Shown here one piece after another: positions 25,381 to 37,165 of a stretch of DNA of 64,000 nt. The stretch's first letter is position 1; every line of letters begins with the position of its first letter. A program made the position numbers and the translations under genes. The notes beneath the pieces are model-generated. The model was not told where the DNA came from. It did not search any database and worked only from the letters and a program-made list of their open reading frames with translations. Source of the stretch: Pycnopodia helianthoides (lineage: Eukaryota > Echinodermata > Asteroidea > Forcipulatida > Asteriidae); NCBI GenBank assembly GCA_032158295.1, contig CM063253.1:396001-460000 (forward strand), read 5' to 3'.

Positions 25381-26146
25381 TATACAATAGTGTCAGCGTT
25401 TCGCTTGTTTTGCAGAGTAAACCGTGGCTTGTGAAACCTATTTTTTGATGGTAGGGAGTTTGGTGTGGGGCTTTGTCCTGCCTAGTTTGTTACAAAGTCC
25501 CATATTTACTCGCCTCAGGCTCAGCGTTTCTTCCTGTACGATGCGAGTAGCAATATGGGCAACTTTGGGCTTACCACCACCCCCTTGTTGGGCTTTATGT
25601 ATATACGAGCTATACGAAGAATTAGAAAAGAAAGAAAAAAAAAGTCGAGAAAACTGGGCTGAGGAGATGCAATTTAATCACTTGCCGTATTGAATTTGTA
25701 GATGCATTAATGGTAAAAATAAACTTTGGTGGAAAAGCCGGGTAGGACAAACAAGTGCCTTTTGTGAGTCCTCTAGTTCGATTCACCACAGTTCGGACCG
25801 CTGCTGCGCTGCTTTAGTATATTATTGATTGGGAATAAAAGAGAGCAAAAAAATGTGGCCCTCGAACCATTATGTCTTTAAGGTCTTTCACCGGGATTAG
25901 ATGGAGTGTAGTTCAATACAAAATATATACATCAAATGCCGTTATGGTTTACAGGTAGCATGCTCGACCGACTTCAAACTGTCGAGATTATTTTTCCAGA
26001 TCTATGTTTTATTAACTCATCCCAAATGTCTTTTAAAGACACATAAAATAAAACAAAATGTGCTCCCCTTTTCTCTCTGCTTGACTAACTATGGGTCGAC
26101 GTTATCATAGGTCCCCAGACAACCTATGTATTTGTTAATGCATCGG

Positions 26147-26266
26147 AACTCATGATCTCTTTCGAACTCTTATTAAAACACAATGTAATCAAAGGTTACA
26201 TCATTTAACTCATGATCTCTTTCGAACTCTTATTAAAACACAATGTAATCAAAGGTTACATCATTT
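26147..26266 (+). repeat. 60-bp exact tandem duplication
   Basis: Two adjacent 60-base units (26147-26206 and 26207-26266) starting AACTCATGATCTCTTTCGAA appear identical. A very recent duplication or an assembly artefact. Confidence 0.93.
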
Positions 26267-28321
26267 ATAGTCTTGAGAAGAGAAAACCTTTACAGCTCTC
26301 TGTAAAAAGTTTAAATTATTATGAAGCAACGTCTAAACTTGCTTACAGGTTGTGTAGTTTCCAACTCACCTGGCAGACAAGACTCGTATTTGTGTCAGAA
26401 TAAAAATCATTTTTGATGAACCCAATTTTTAAATTTTTTACATCTAGTAAAAATTGTCTCACAGTCTAAGCTCCGCTATAACTAAGCCTCAAATCTTAAA
26501 GCTTACTCAAACCCCACTTTAAATAATCTTCTGAAAAAATTGTTTTCAAACTTGTGTCAGATTCTAGAGTTGACTACCAAGGGAGACAGGTAAGGTCCCA
26601 ACCAGTGTAATAGCCGTAGAGGTCACCCGAGGTCAATGCACCCTAAGGTAGGGGTCACAGGTAGACAGCCATTAAGTTCCCAAACTTGCCCCAAGCGAGC
26701 CACCACAACGATTGTCACTCTAAAACGAGATACAAGGCTTGGATTTTCTTAAAGAGATAGTAATTGGTTTTGGGATAAATGTATTTTATAAATCTCTGAA
26801 ATCTCATTGAAATTACGACTATAAGTTGTCACAAAGCAATTGTGTGTTTATTTCCCTATTGATACGATGTAAAATTGTCTAAGTTTGTCCATGTGAAGTT
26901 CTTTTAATTTTTTAAAAGTCAGTACAGAAAACATTTGTGAATAAATTGGTGTCAGGTTGTATATAAGATAGCCATTGATATTGCGTTCTTTCTTCAATGC
27001 AAACTAGTAACAGAGACACACGCACATACAAAAACGTTTGTTTTATAAATTTACAATATTAAATTCATCTGCCATCCAAAGCTAGATAATGCAATCAAGT
27101 TAAAACATTTCTTCTAAAACTCAGATTGTTCTCAAGGGAGAGAGCTTTTTTCATTATAACAAACATCATAGAGAGATTGGTATACCACTATCAATACCAC
27201 TCCATGTATGGTTCTATAGATTAACAATCATCAGATTATTTCCATACAATTAAGAAATAGCACACCCCATCTTTAAGACGCCGCCTAGGGTACCCTGGCC
27301 ATATGATGTGGAATTGAGACATGACAGAATATGTTGTTAACGTCGCCACAACAGCTGAGAAAATGGCCGCAGTTCGTCCCCTTAGCAACCGGAGGCCTGG
27401 TTACAGCGAGGTTGGAGACCGAAAAACCCGCTGGAGATTCCGGTCGAGTTGGAGAAAAGGACGACTTGGGGGTTTGTTAATCCCCACACACTTAAAGACA
27501 AAGTATATGATCGGTAATTATAAAACAAAGTCTTAGTTGAATTATAATTATAAAAGTCATTGCCACAGTCGACCAGTTGTCCTCAGATAACTTTTTCGTC
27601 TGATAATTATAATTTCGCCTGAAATGAATCAATGAGATTGAATAAAAATTTACTGGTTGTTTGTTTGTTGGGTTTATTGAACAATAGAAGATGATAATAA
27701 ATGTTACTCTTTCAAAACGAACTTTTACTCTTCAGAAAAAGAAAATGTCCCTTTTTCGAGATTGATTCACAAGTCTTTCCTGTTTTAGTATATACCATGT
27801 TCAAGTAAATCAAATAAATAAATAAAAGCAGTGTTGTGACACGGGTTGTTACACCGTCCACAACTCGCAAAGCCAGGCAGACCCAATCCTCCAGCATCCC
27901 CCCTGTCTCCCTCGATACCACACCTAGAATAGAGCGATTATCGTCCTTAAGTCAATATTTACACCCCACAAAAGGGCCAGCACAAAAACCACACCTCGCA
28001 TTACGGCCATTTCTGTGTGACTGACAGGTTGTTCATATACCACATTGCACCCATTTTTATCGCGCCCTCCCATTTTTCAACCAGTCGAAATGCAACAATA
28101 AACCAGACAAATAATTTAGTGTTCGTAAAAACAAACACAGAAATGCAAGTAAGTCACAGTTTTCACAAGTAAAGGCGTCTTATTATCGCTTGCTTAAAAC
28201 TAGTCGAGAACGTCAACAACATCCAGTTGATTTGTTTCGCTCAAAACTTCGCGAGAGCAAAACAAATCTAATGAAAACTGTAGATCCAATGGATCACCGC
28301 AGGAGAATATTGAAGAAAACT
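26267..28321. other. Intergenic DNA, no gene seen
   Basis: AT-rich. A slightly GC-richer stretch at about 27280-27480 carries a 71-codon ORF without recognised family. Nothing else supportable. Confidence 0.4.
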
Positions 28322-28744
<423 letters not shown>

Positions 28745-29389
28745 CAGATAGATAGAGGGAGAGGGGGAGCTCCCCTATTGAAGATGTTTAACATTCTGTG
28801 TGTTCGAAACAACACGACGAGAAAGAAAGAAAAACAACCCATGGTTGGTTCAAGGATATCGCATGGACAAGTCAAAATGGAAACATGCAAACGAAAAAAC
28901 ACCGTGAATTAACCTCGATAACTCTGGGTGCTTGATGGCGAAAATGTCTTAGTGACTTCAATCCGGGGTGCGGGAAAACAAAACAAAACAAACACAGCAC
29001 AACAAAACTACTAAAAAACACACACAACCACTGCCAATAGAAAGCAAACCAAAAAGTAAATGAATGGTAATGAAATGGAAAACACACAAACAAAACGCAT
29101 ACTTTAAAGAACGTCATTCACTGGCCATATTATAATGCAAATTTTCTCGATCAGTGTTAAATACGTTACGATAGTGAAAAAGGAAACCGATTCCCGGATA
29201 AAATAAGGAAAGTACAAATTCCCAAAAGTGAGAAAGTAATCGAACTGTCAGATTAGATATAATTGGTTGATGAAATGCAAAAGGAAACAGTGAACGGTCT
29301 TTATAATCCTAGATGAACCCCAATGGAGATTGGAATGACCAAATATTATCAGCTACCCATTATATTGCTATACCACACATTATTATTAG

Positions 29390-29640
29390 CTATGATGTCA
29401 AGTCGAGTGCTACTTTTATGAAGACTGACACACGGTTTATGATTACAAAGTGATGAAAAACTTGAGCATCACCGAAGACAGCACACTGTGCCACCAATAA
29501 GAACAACACGGCCTCCCGCTGGCTCGGGCACCTACCAGCCTCGTACCAGGGGTACAGTAAACACGGAATGACTGGATGGATTTGACATCTCACGCTGCTT
29601 CCACAGGGGCATCCGTCTTGGCTCTTTTCACAGGAGGAAG
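29390..29640 (-). other. Possible Cys-rich coding exon, unrecognised
   Basis: A minus-strand open frame ends in TAG at 29390. Composition here is closer to 50% GC than its flanks. A long pyrimidine tract followed by GAAAAG|AG gives a weak possible acceptor near 29635. After it the peptide reads SQDGCPCGSSVRCQIHP, then PCLLYPWYEAGRCPSQRE, and a longer hydrophobic tail. The CPCGSSVRCQ...GRC spacing vaguely recalls colipase-fold secreted peptides (prokineticin/astakine type), but the cysteine set is incomplete and similarity is by eye only. An internal GCTG|GTAGGT could act as donor. It may equally be chance. Confidence 0.22.
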
Positions 29641-30087
29641 AAGGAAGAAATAAAGACTTTTTTTTGAGGTGACATTGAAACACGATGACGGTTGTTGGTT
29701 TAACCTTTGCAGCGCACTGTTTAATACTTGGTGGACGCAGGTTACCGTAGCTCAAGATGTCATGCTTCTTTCCGGGGCCGTGTGGCAACTTCCATGAATG
29801 TTTAAGAAGGAAAAAAAGGTCGGTGCATCTTGAGAGTGTTGGGTAGTGCTTGCTTTGACATGACGCAATGGTTAGACATTAAGAGAAGAAAGAAACAAGA
29901 ATGATGTTAGATGGGTTGGAGGGGAAGGGAAAGATGGAGTGAGTCCGAAGAAGGGAAACAGACAGAGAGAGAAGGAAACTATTGAAGATGGTTTAGATGA
30001 GGTAGACATAAGGAGGGGGTAATATGATGATGAAAATTGTTCTGAGAGGAAAAAAAGTGACGAAAAGAATTTGAAAGGGGGTCTCAA

Positions 30088-31646
30088 GATGATGAGGAAG
30101 AGATGAAGAATGGTAAGATGAGGGTTGAGATCGAAAGGAGGGCCATGGTTGATGAGAAAGGAAGGAAGAATGGTAAGGTGAGGGTGGAAATTGGGGGAGG
30201 GCCATGGATGATGAGAAAGAAAGGAAGAATGGTAGGATGAGGGTGGAGATTGGGGGAGGGCCATGGATGATGACAAAGAAAAGAAGAATGGTAAGATGAG
30301 GGTGGAGATTGGGGGAGGGCCATGGATGATGAGAAAGAAAGGAAGAATGGTAGGTAGGATGAGGGTGGGAGATTGGGGGAGGGCCATGGATGATGAGAAA
30401 GGAAGGAAGAATGGTAAGATGAGGGTGGAGATTGGGGGAGGGCCATGGATGATGAGAAAGGAAGGAAGAATGGTAGGATGAGGGTGGAGATTGAGGGGGA
30501 GGGCCATGGATGATGAGAAAGGAAGGAAGAATGGTAGGATGAGGGTGGAGATTGGGGGAGGGCCATGGATGATGAGAAAGGAAGGAAGAATGGTAGGATG
30601 AGGGTGGAGATTGGGGGAGGGCCATGGATGATGAGAAAGGAAGGAAGAATGGTAGGATGAGGGTGGAGATTGGGGAGGGCCATGGATGATGAGAAAGGAA
30701 GGAAGAATGGTAGGATGAGGGTGGAGATTGGGGGAGGGCCATGGATGATGAGAAAGGAAGGAAGAATGGTAGGATGAGGTTGGAGATTGGGGGAGGGCCA
30801 TGGTTGATGAGAAAGGAAGGAAGAATGGTAGGATGAGGGTGGAGATTGAGGGGAGGGCCATGGATGATGAGAAAGGAAGGAAGAATGGTAGGATGAGGGT
30901 GGAGATTGAGGGGAGGGCCATGGATGATGAGAAAGAAAGGAAGAATGGTAAGATAAGGGTGGAGATTGGGGGAGGGCCATAGATGATGAGAAAGAAAGGA
31001 AGAATGGTAGGATGAGGGTGGAGATTGGGGGAGGGCCATGGATGATGAGAAAGAAAAGAAGAATGGAAAGATGAGGGTGGAGATTAGGGGAGGGCCATGG
31101 ATGATGAGAAAGGAAGGAAGAATGGTAGATGAGGGTGGAGATTGGGGGAGGGCCATGGATGATGAGAACAGAAGGAAGAATGGTAGGATGAGGGTGGAGA
31201 TTGGGGGAGGGCCATGGATGATGAGAAAGGAAGGAAGAATGGTAGATGAGGGTGGAGATTGGGGGAGGGCCATGGATGATGAGAAAGGAAGGAAGAATGG
31301 TAGGATGAGGGTTGAGATTGGGGGAGGGCCATGGATGATGAGAAAGGAAGGAAGAATGGTAAGATAAGGGTGGAGATTGGGGGAGGGCCATAGATGATGA
31401 GAAAGAAAGGAAGAATGGTAGGATGAGGGTGGAGATTGGGGGAGGGCCATGGATGATGAGAAAGAAAAGAAGAATGGTAAGATAAGGGTGGAGATTGGGG
31501 GAGGGCCATAGATGATGAGAAAGAAAGGAAGAATGGTAGGATGAGGGTGGAGATTGGGGGAGGGCCATGGATGATGAGAAAGAAAAGAAGAATGGTAAGA
31601 TGAGGGTGGAGATTTAGGGAGGATGAGGGTAGAGAATGGGGGATGG
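30088..31646 (+). repeat. 59-bp G/A-rich minisatellite, about 25 copies
   Basis: The unit contains GGGGGAGGGCCATGGATGAT, GAGAAAGGAAGGAAGAATGG and TAGGATGAGGGTGGAGATT. I count 25 occurrences of GGGCCAT[G/A]G, mostly 59 apart (one 64-bp spacing from a GTAG insertion; some one-base losses). The reverse strand has no stop codon in the unit in any frame. Since 59 is not a multiple of 3, successive units rotate through all frames, producing ORFs of up to about 580 codons that are repeat artefacts. Confidence 0.96.
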
Positions 31647-31884
31647 CAACATGAATAAATAAATAAAGACATAGTCCGTCGGCTTAGAACTATAAGGTCG
31701 TTAGTGCAGTTTGTATGGATTTCATCAAATTGGTTTTGCACATTTTGGAGCTCCTGGTAAATGGAGTTTATTGATCAAGAGTGAACTTAAAAAATTAGTT
31801 TGGCAAAAACAAACATTCAGTTTCTAAGAAAAAATTTGCTTGCGGATTTTAATTTATTTTTTCAAACTTAATTGCATTTTTCAC

Positions 31885-32285
31885 TTAAAGGAACATTACA
31901 GAATTGGTTTTTGCTAACAAAACAGTTGCTTGCAGTGTAAGCACTTTATGTAATCCATCATATACATAAACTGACAAACCTGTAGAAGTTTGAGATCGAC
32001 CGGCCATCTGGGTCACGAGAAAATAGTGAAACACCGATTACACATTTGCATGAAATCATTATAGATTCAACAAATGAATAAAACGCTCACTGAGCGATAA
32101 ACTCCAATCAGAAAATTAGTTTATTCATTTCTCAACAAATATGGCATTTCAGACAGAAATATTTCAAGGGATGTTTTCTACTATCAATATCATCATCATT
32201 AGACCGTGTAAGTTTTATGTAAATCTGTGATCAAAAAGCATATTTTACAAGTTTTTTTCTTACCAACTCTGTAATGTTCCTTTAA
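31885..32285. mobile_element. TTAA-flanked TIR element (MITE), copy 2
   Basis: 401 bp, with TTAA at both edges and terminal inverted repeats AGGAACATTACAGAATTGGT (left) and its near-perfect complement (right). Internal blocks such as CGGCCATCTGGGTCACGAGA and AACGCTCACTGAGCGATAAA match the other two copies. TTAA target duplication is typical of piggyBac-type transposition, but TTAA could instead be part of the TIR. No transposase. Confidence 0.85.
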
Positions 32286-32589
32286 CGACCTTTTGATCGT
32301 TACGGATTTGAAATTGTAGTTAACGACCTTATACCACTGAGCCGACGTACATTAGTAAAATATACTCTGCATAACGGTGTTGTGGTTATTGATGATCGCT
32401 GCTGAGCTCAAATATCTGCTGTAAAATAGGTTTACCAGCCAAACACTATGCAATGTATATAGCTCCAGACTGGTTCCATGCTAATTTAAGTTATGCTGGA
32501 CGGTGTAACTGTTGTTTTCGTTTAATAGTTGTGGTGAGCCCGTTGATCGTGTTGGAAAACGCAGTGGTTGTGTTTCATTTACTCTGACG

Positions 32590-32857
32590 ATGTTGGTTAT
32601 GGTGGTGTTAATGGGAAGTAGTTATGGTGTTGTTATTGTGGTGTTAAGGTGGTGTTTGTTGTGGTGATTATTGTGGTGCTAGATGTGGTGCTAGTTGTCT
32701 AGGTGTTAGCTGTGGTTTCAGTTGCGGTGTTAGTCACGGTGTTAGTTGTGGAGTTAGTTGTGGTGATTTGCTGGTGTTAGTTTGGGTGTTAGCTGTGGTG
32801 TTAGTTACTGTAAAGTTGTGGTTTTAGTTGTGGTGTTGCAATGGTGTTGGTGTTGAC
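32590..32857 (+). repeat. Degenerate GTTGTGGTGTTA-type simple repeat
   Basis: Irregular 12-18 base units rich in GTGGTG, TTAGTT and GTTGTGG. Low-complexity and strand-biased (almost no C on plus). Confidence 0.8.
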
Positions 32858-35800
32858 AAAGGAAAAGCGCTAAGCCAGCTTATTATCTAGACCACATCAG
32901 ACTTCACCCAGAAAACAGACTCGAGCCTCTCAAAATGCCGAGCACCACGAACCAAACACAGACCTGTGATTAATGTAAAACACACATGCACCAGTTTGTC
33001 AGCACGTGTTAACTGGTAACCACTCCACTCCATTACCCAAAGCAATAACGACGTTTGACAAATTCCATAATTAGCAAAACAAACCAACAAAATAGAGGGC
33101 AACACCCCTTCAAGCTGGATCGCTAAACTTATCAGAGAAAGACTGATATCAAACCCTTAACCAATCGCTGTCAGGGACGTGTCAACCTCGGAATCTCCCC
33201 GGTCACTCCCTCCAAACTCACATTCCTCAGCTATGCGATTTTCCACTGGCTGTGTCAATTTGGATTTGAAATGATAATGTTAAAATCCATGTATACCGTG
33301 CTGATCGGCTTGACGGTGTTCTGACCACCCGTGTGGTCAGGTATTGGATGATTAGGGAACCCCAGTGGGGTCAGGATTACCCGGGGATAGCCGGGAAGGG
33401 CCACTCCAAATGCAGACGACTGTTTGCTGAAGAAAGATTTAAATTCGTACTAAAGTAATTCGGAGGATTTTGTTTTCTAGGTGCAATGAGTCTAAGTTCA
33501 CATACTAGTTAAATGAATTGTTGTTGGCAACTTCGTGGTCAGTGATGTAATATTATTAACAAAGGCTGCGAACATCAAACAGTCGTTTAACTGACAACAT
33601 TTAAGGCGTCTCTTTCATGTATTCGAAAGTTCAGCCAGCGAGATTGAACTTGGATTCATCACCGCTTCTCGGACACGGAACAGCCGTCGATCTAGAAACC
33701 CCCCTCCAAAAAGTGTGCCGCAAAACTCAAGGGGCAAATTAGCGAACTTGTACTGTATTGGATGACCCAATCAGCGGGGCCCTACCATCACACCGTCGGC
33801 GCGAAGCTGTACCAAGTGGACTCGAAGAGTGCCCTCTCGTCAAACCCGGGCTTCTCCCTGTCATCTCACCCGTCACAATCCTGACGAAGTTTGACACATC
33901 GATGGAGTGGGATGATTTACTGATTATTCACTCCCGGACTGAGGGGAAAAAAAGTTCAAGAAAACCATCTCGTGCTGTGGAAGTTTCCTTTATTCGAAGG
34001 GGACAAAAAAATATATCAAAGTTTGGCCCGGAGAAACAGTCGCTGTTATCATCTGTGTGCTTTAAACTTTTGTCACCAACTTCTCCGATATTTGCGCTGT
34101 TTTTTGGAGCATCTATACGGTGAGAGCTTGATACTGGTTTTGAGAAGAAAACAAATGCTTCCAAAATGTCTGATTTCCGGCAGAAAATGTCTTAAAAATT
34201 TAAACATTGAAATACAAACCTAGATATATAAACACACTTGTTTTTCATAACATGTTTTTATTTTAACTTTAATATTATTAATTTTTCTTGAAAAGATGAC
34301 AACATTTCTGATTTTTTTTCTCATGTTAATTGTAACCATCTCACTAGCAACTTCTGTTGTCGTTAACAAACTGATAATTACCTAATCTGTACTGTAATTA
34401 GAGAAATACATTGTCACATTACGCAAAAACGCACAATATATCGAGTGTGTTCTTCAATATCAAACACAGTAATTGGATTTCGAGAATTTATCCTTAAAGC
34501 GCATGTTTGCTTGGAAAGATCCTTGTTTCCGTCGAGACAAATACACGAAGACAATCTTCGTCACTATTTTAATTATTTTCTTAAGGAGTTAAACTAAGGA
34601 TTTGTTCCAAAATAGAAAATTCCTCCGTTCATTCTGTTGACGTATGCCCAACTAAGGTTTTGTTCCAAAATGGAGAAATTCCTTGTTTATATTACTTTCT
34701 GCTGACGTTTCTCTTATTTCATAGAATTTCAATTTTCTTCCGGAAGCAGTTGGAATTTGCATTATTACATTTTCAAGTATGATCAAAAACTAAGACTAAG
34801 AAGTATCCTTAATTATAACATGGTATTACAAAAACAAACCAAGGTGATGGTAATTAACTTTCTTTACTTCCAATAGCTTTCAATGTTAAAATAAGAAGGA
34901 AAAATTACCTTCAATGTCCTTCTTGTTGTTTATTTTCAAGTAATAAGAAAATCAATCAGCTGTACTTTATGTCAGTAAACAAAAATATTTTATAAAAATA
35001 AGCACCTGTACAGTTATAACAAAAAGAAAAACCCGAAGCAAAACAAGTTATGACAAGTCAAAAATCGAAGAAACAAATCAAAGCGAAAATACATAAACAG
35101 ATAAACATACATCTAACCACTCCATAAAGTCATTACATCGTACAACACCACCCCTGCATATCATAAAAACACAAACCAGAAACCCCCTACAACAAAACCA
35201 ACAATCAAACAATCAAACACAGCTAAAACAACAACAAACCACAAACAAAATTGAAGCAACAAACAAAACAAAACATGTCAACAAAAACAAAGCGTCCAAC
35301 AAATTTGTTTCAACTCCTACAATTTAGTTTCAGGAGTATCATCAGTCAATGCATGCAGATATTCCTATCATAAAAACACATTTTAAAACGAAGCTAAACA
35401 TGAGTGAAATTGACTAAATATTGCAGCATTTGCTCCAGTAAGCTAACGCTCATGTTCTACAAAAAGTGTTTTCAGATCTCGTCTTGTTTTTATAAATTCC
35501 CAGAAGACCACTCCTCAAAAGAACCTAGCTGATTTGTTTCCGCTCCTGCACACCTGCCCCCGAATGTGCTACCAGCTTTCCAAACCATAAAGCCTGTTTT
35601 TACACACCATGAATTCCACCACTTTGTCACGTACGGTGTGGCGGGGCATGCGGCGTTTATCACCTGCCCGTTACTATCTAGGGAGTGGTCTCCCCATTGC
35701 TTAAAGGTAATATTATAATAAGATCGTTAATCATCGAGGGAAAATCTGCAATCTGGTCGGTTATAAAGTTCAAACCAGCACCAGCCCTTCAAATAAAACT

Positions 35801-37103
35801 GTCGATATCGAGAGAATATCATTTGAAAGCCCCAAATCACCGTTGCTGATGCCGATTGAAGCAGTCCAAATAAACACAGGCGGGTTGTATGTTATGGTTT
35901 TAATGACTACTAGAGGATGGAATTAAATTAAAACAATTACACATTACCCCTTTAAGGACTAAAACGGGTCGGAAGGTGTTTACCCCTGCTTGCTGTCACC
36001 AATTAGTTCCAGGGTTAATTGGGTATAGTCTGTCCCGCCTCCCCTATGCCACAACAATATTGTAACGGTTGGAAACAGGGGGCGGTTAAGGTGGTAACAG
36101 CACGTGTTGGCGGTTGCACCATATCACGACCGGAAATCCAACAGTGACGATGGAAACCGTCAGAATGGGTCTCAGACACGGAAATGTCACTATTTCTCTG
36201 ATATTTTATTAGAAAACAAGAAGCCCGAAACACGGGATAGAAAAACCTGGATATATAGGTGGGGTGTAAACGATACCGTAGGATCTGGACAGACCACCGG
36301 GATGGCACAGTAAGATCTCATGGCTTCAAGGGACATACAACAAACATGTTTGGCCCGTTTATTCATGCTCCCAGGCTAGACGATGAGGGCACATGGGCTA
36401 CTTTGTGTCCAATGTTACTGCATGAGAAGTGCAAGATTGTGTCAAGGACCTCGCTGTGTGACAATGGACAAACAAAGCTGAGTTGGTGACGAAACGAACG
36501 GTTAATAATGAAGGGCGACTCCGATTTGGCGGTTGTGGCTAGGGCTATGATTACTTTTCTCAACACTGCATCTGCAGCAAATAGAACGGTAGCAATCCTC
36601 AAATCTGTTGTGATCCAAGTTATTTCAGACCTTGGTGTTAGAGATTTGAACCGGATGTGATATGGTCCAATGTGCCACTCCCACTTTGGATTCAGTTAAA
36701 CCACGTGGTCCTGAAACTGGGCATTGATTTCGATATAAGTTCTTCCGGACAGGTTTGACGTCAACAATCCAGGAGTCACATGACCTGGGATTGAGTTCGA
36801 AAAGTACTTAATATCTTAAGAGGAGTTTTCATTAATGACAGAGTGATTTGTAGTGTGACATCACACTCCGCTTAGCAATTAAGATTAATACACCTTAAAG
36901 ATCATGAATATTGGCTCTACTTGAAATCTTTACTGTCAATATTATTTACATATCTGAATGAAACGCCAATCGTATTCAAGCACCAGTTCATAAGGGACAA
37001 CAAATTCAAGTCAATCGTAGCAACAAACATGATTAGGATGTAATATTACATAAGACGTCTGGGAAACAGACCACTCGGTTATCTTTGTGACGGATCCACT
37101 CCA

Positions 37104-37165
37104 CAACCAGGCACTTCCCGCCAAAACCAGGCACTTCCCGCCAAAACCAGGCACTTCCCGCCAAA
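37104..37165 (+). repeat. 20-bp tandem repeat, three copies
   Basis: Three exact 20-base units, AACCAGGCACTTCCCGCCAA. GCACTTCCCGCC includes TTCCCGCC, an E2F-like motif, so this is a triple E2F-site-like array, though with no gene start adjacent. Confidence 0.9.

Noticed and set aside
25727..25800. tRNA-like segment ending CTAGTTCGATTCACCAC
   Set aside because: A TTCGATTC motif is present but no T-stem, D-arm or anticodon stem pairs properly.
29993..31741. Minus-strand ORFs of 349-582 codons as a repetitive secreted or structural protein
   Set aside because: They are translations of the 59-bp minisatellite in rotating frames; several overlap in different frames and none shows a start context, domain or non-repeat coding flank.
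32887..33105. 72-codon hydrophobic minus ORF
   Set aside because: Lacks an ATG at its start (begins at GTG), no family similarity and no splice support.
33758..34123. 121-codon plus-strand ORF near CCAATCAGCG
   Set aside because: No recognisable domain, no splice-bounded structure and overlapping ORFs on the other strand; composition alone does not support coding.
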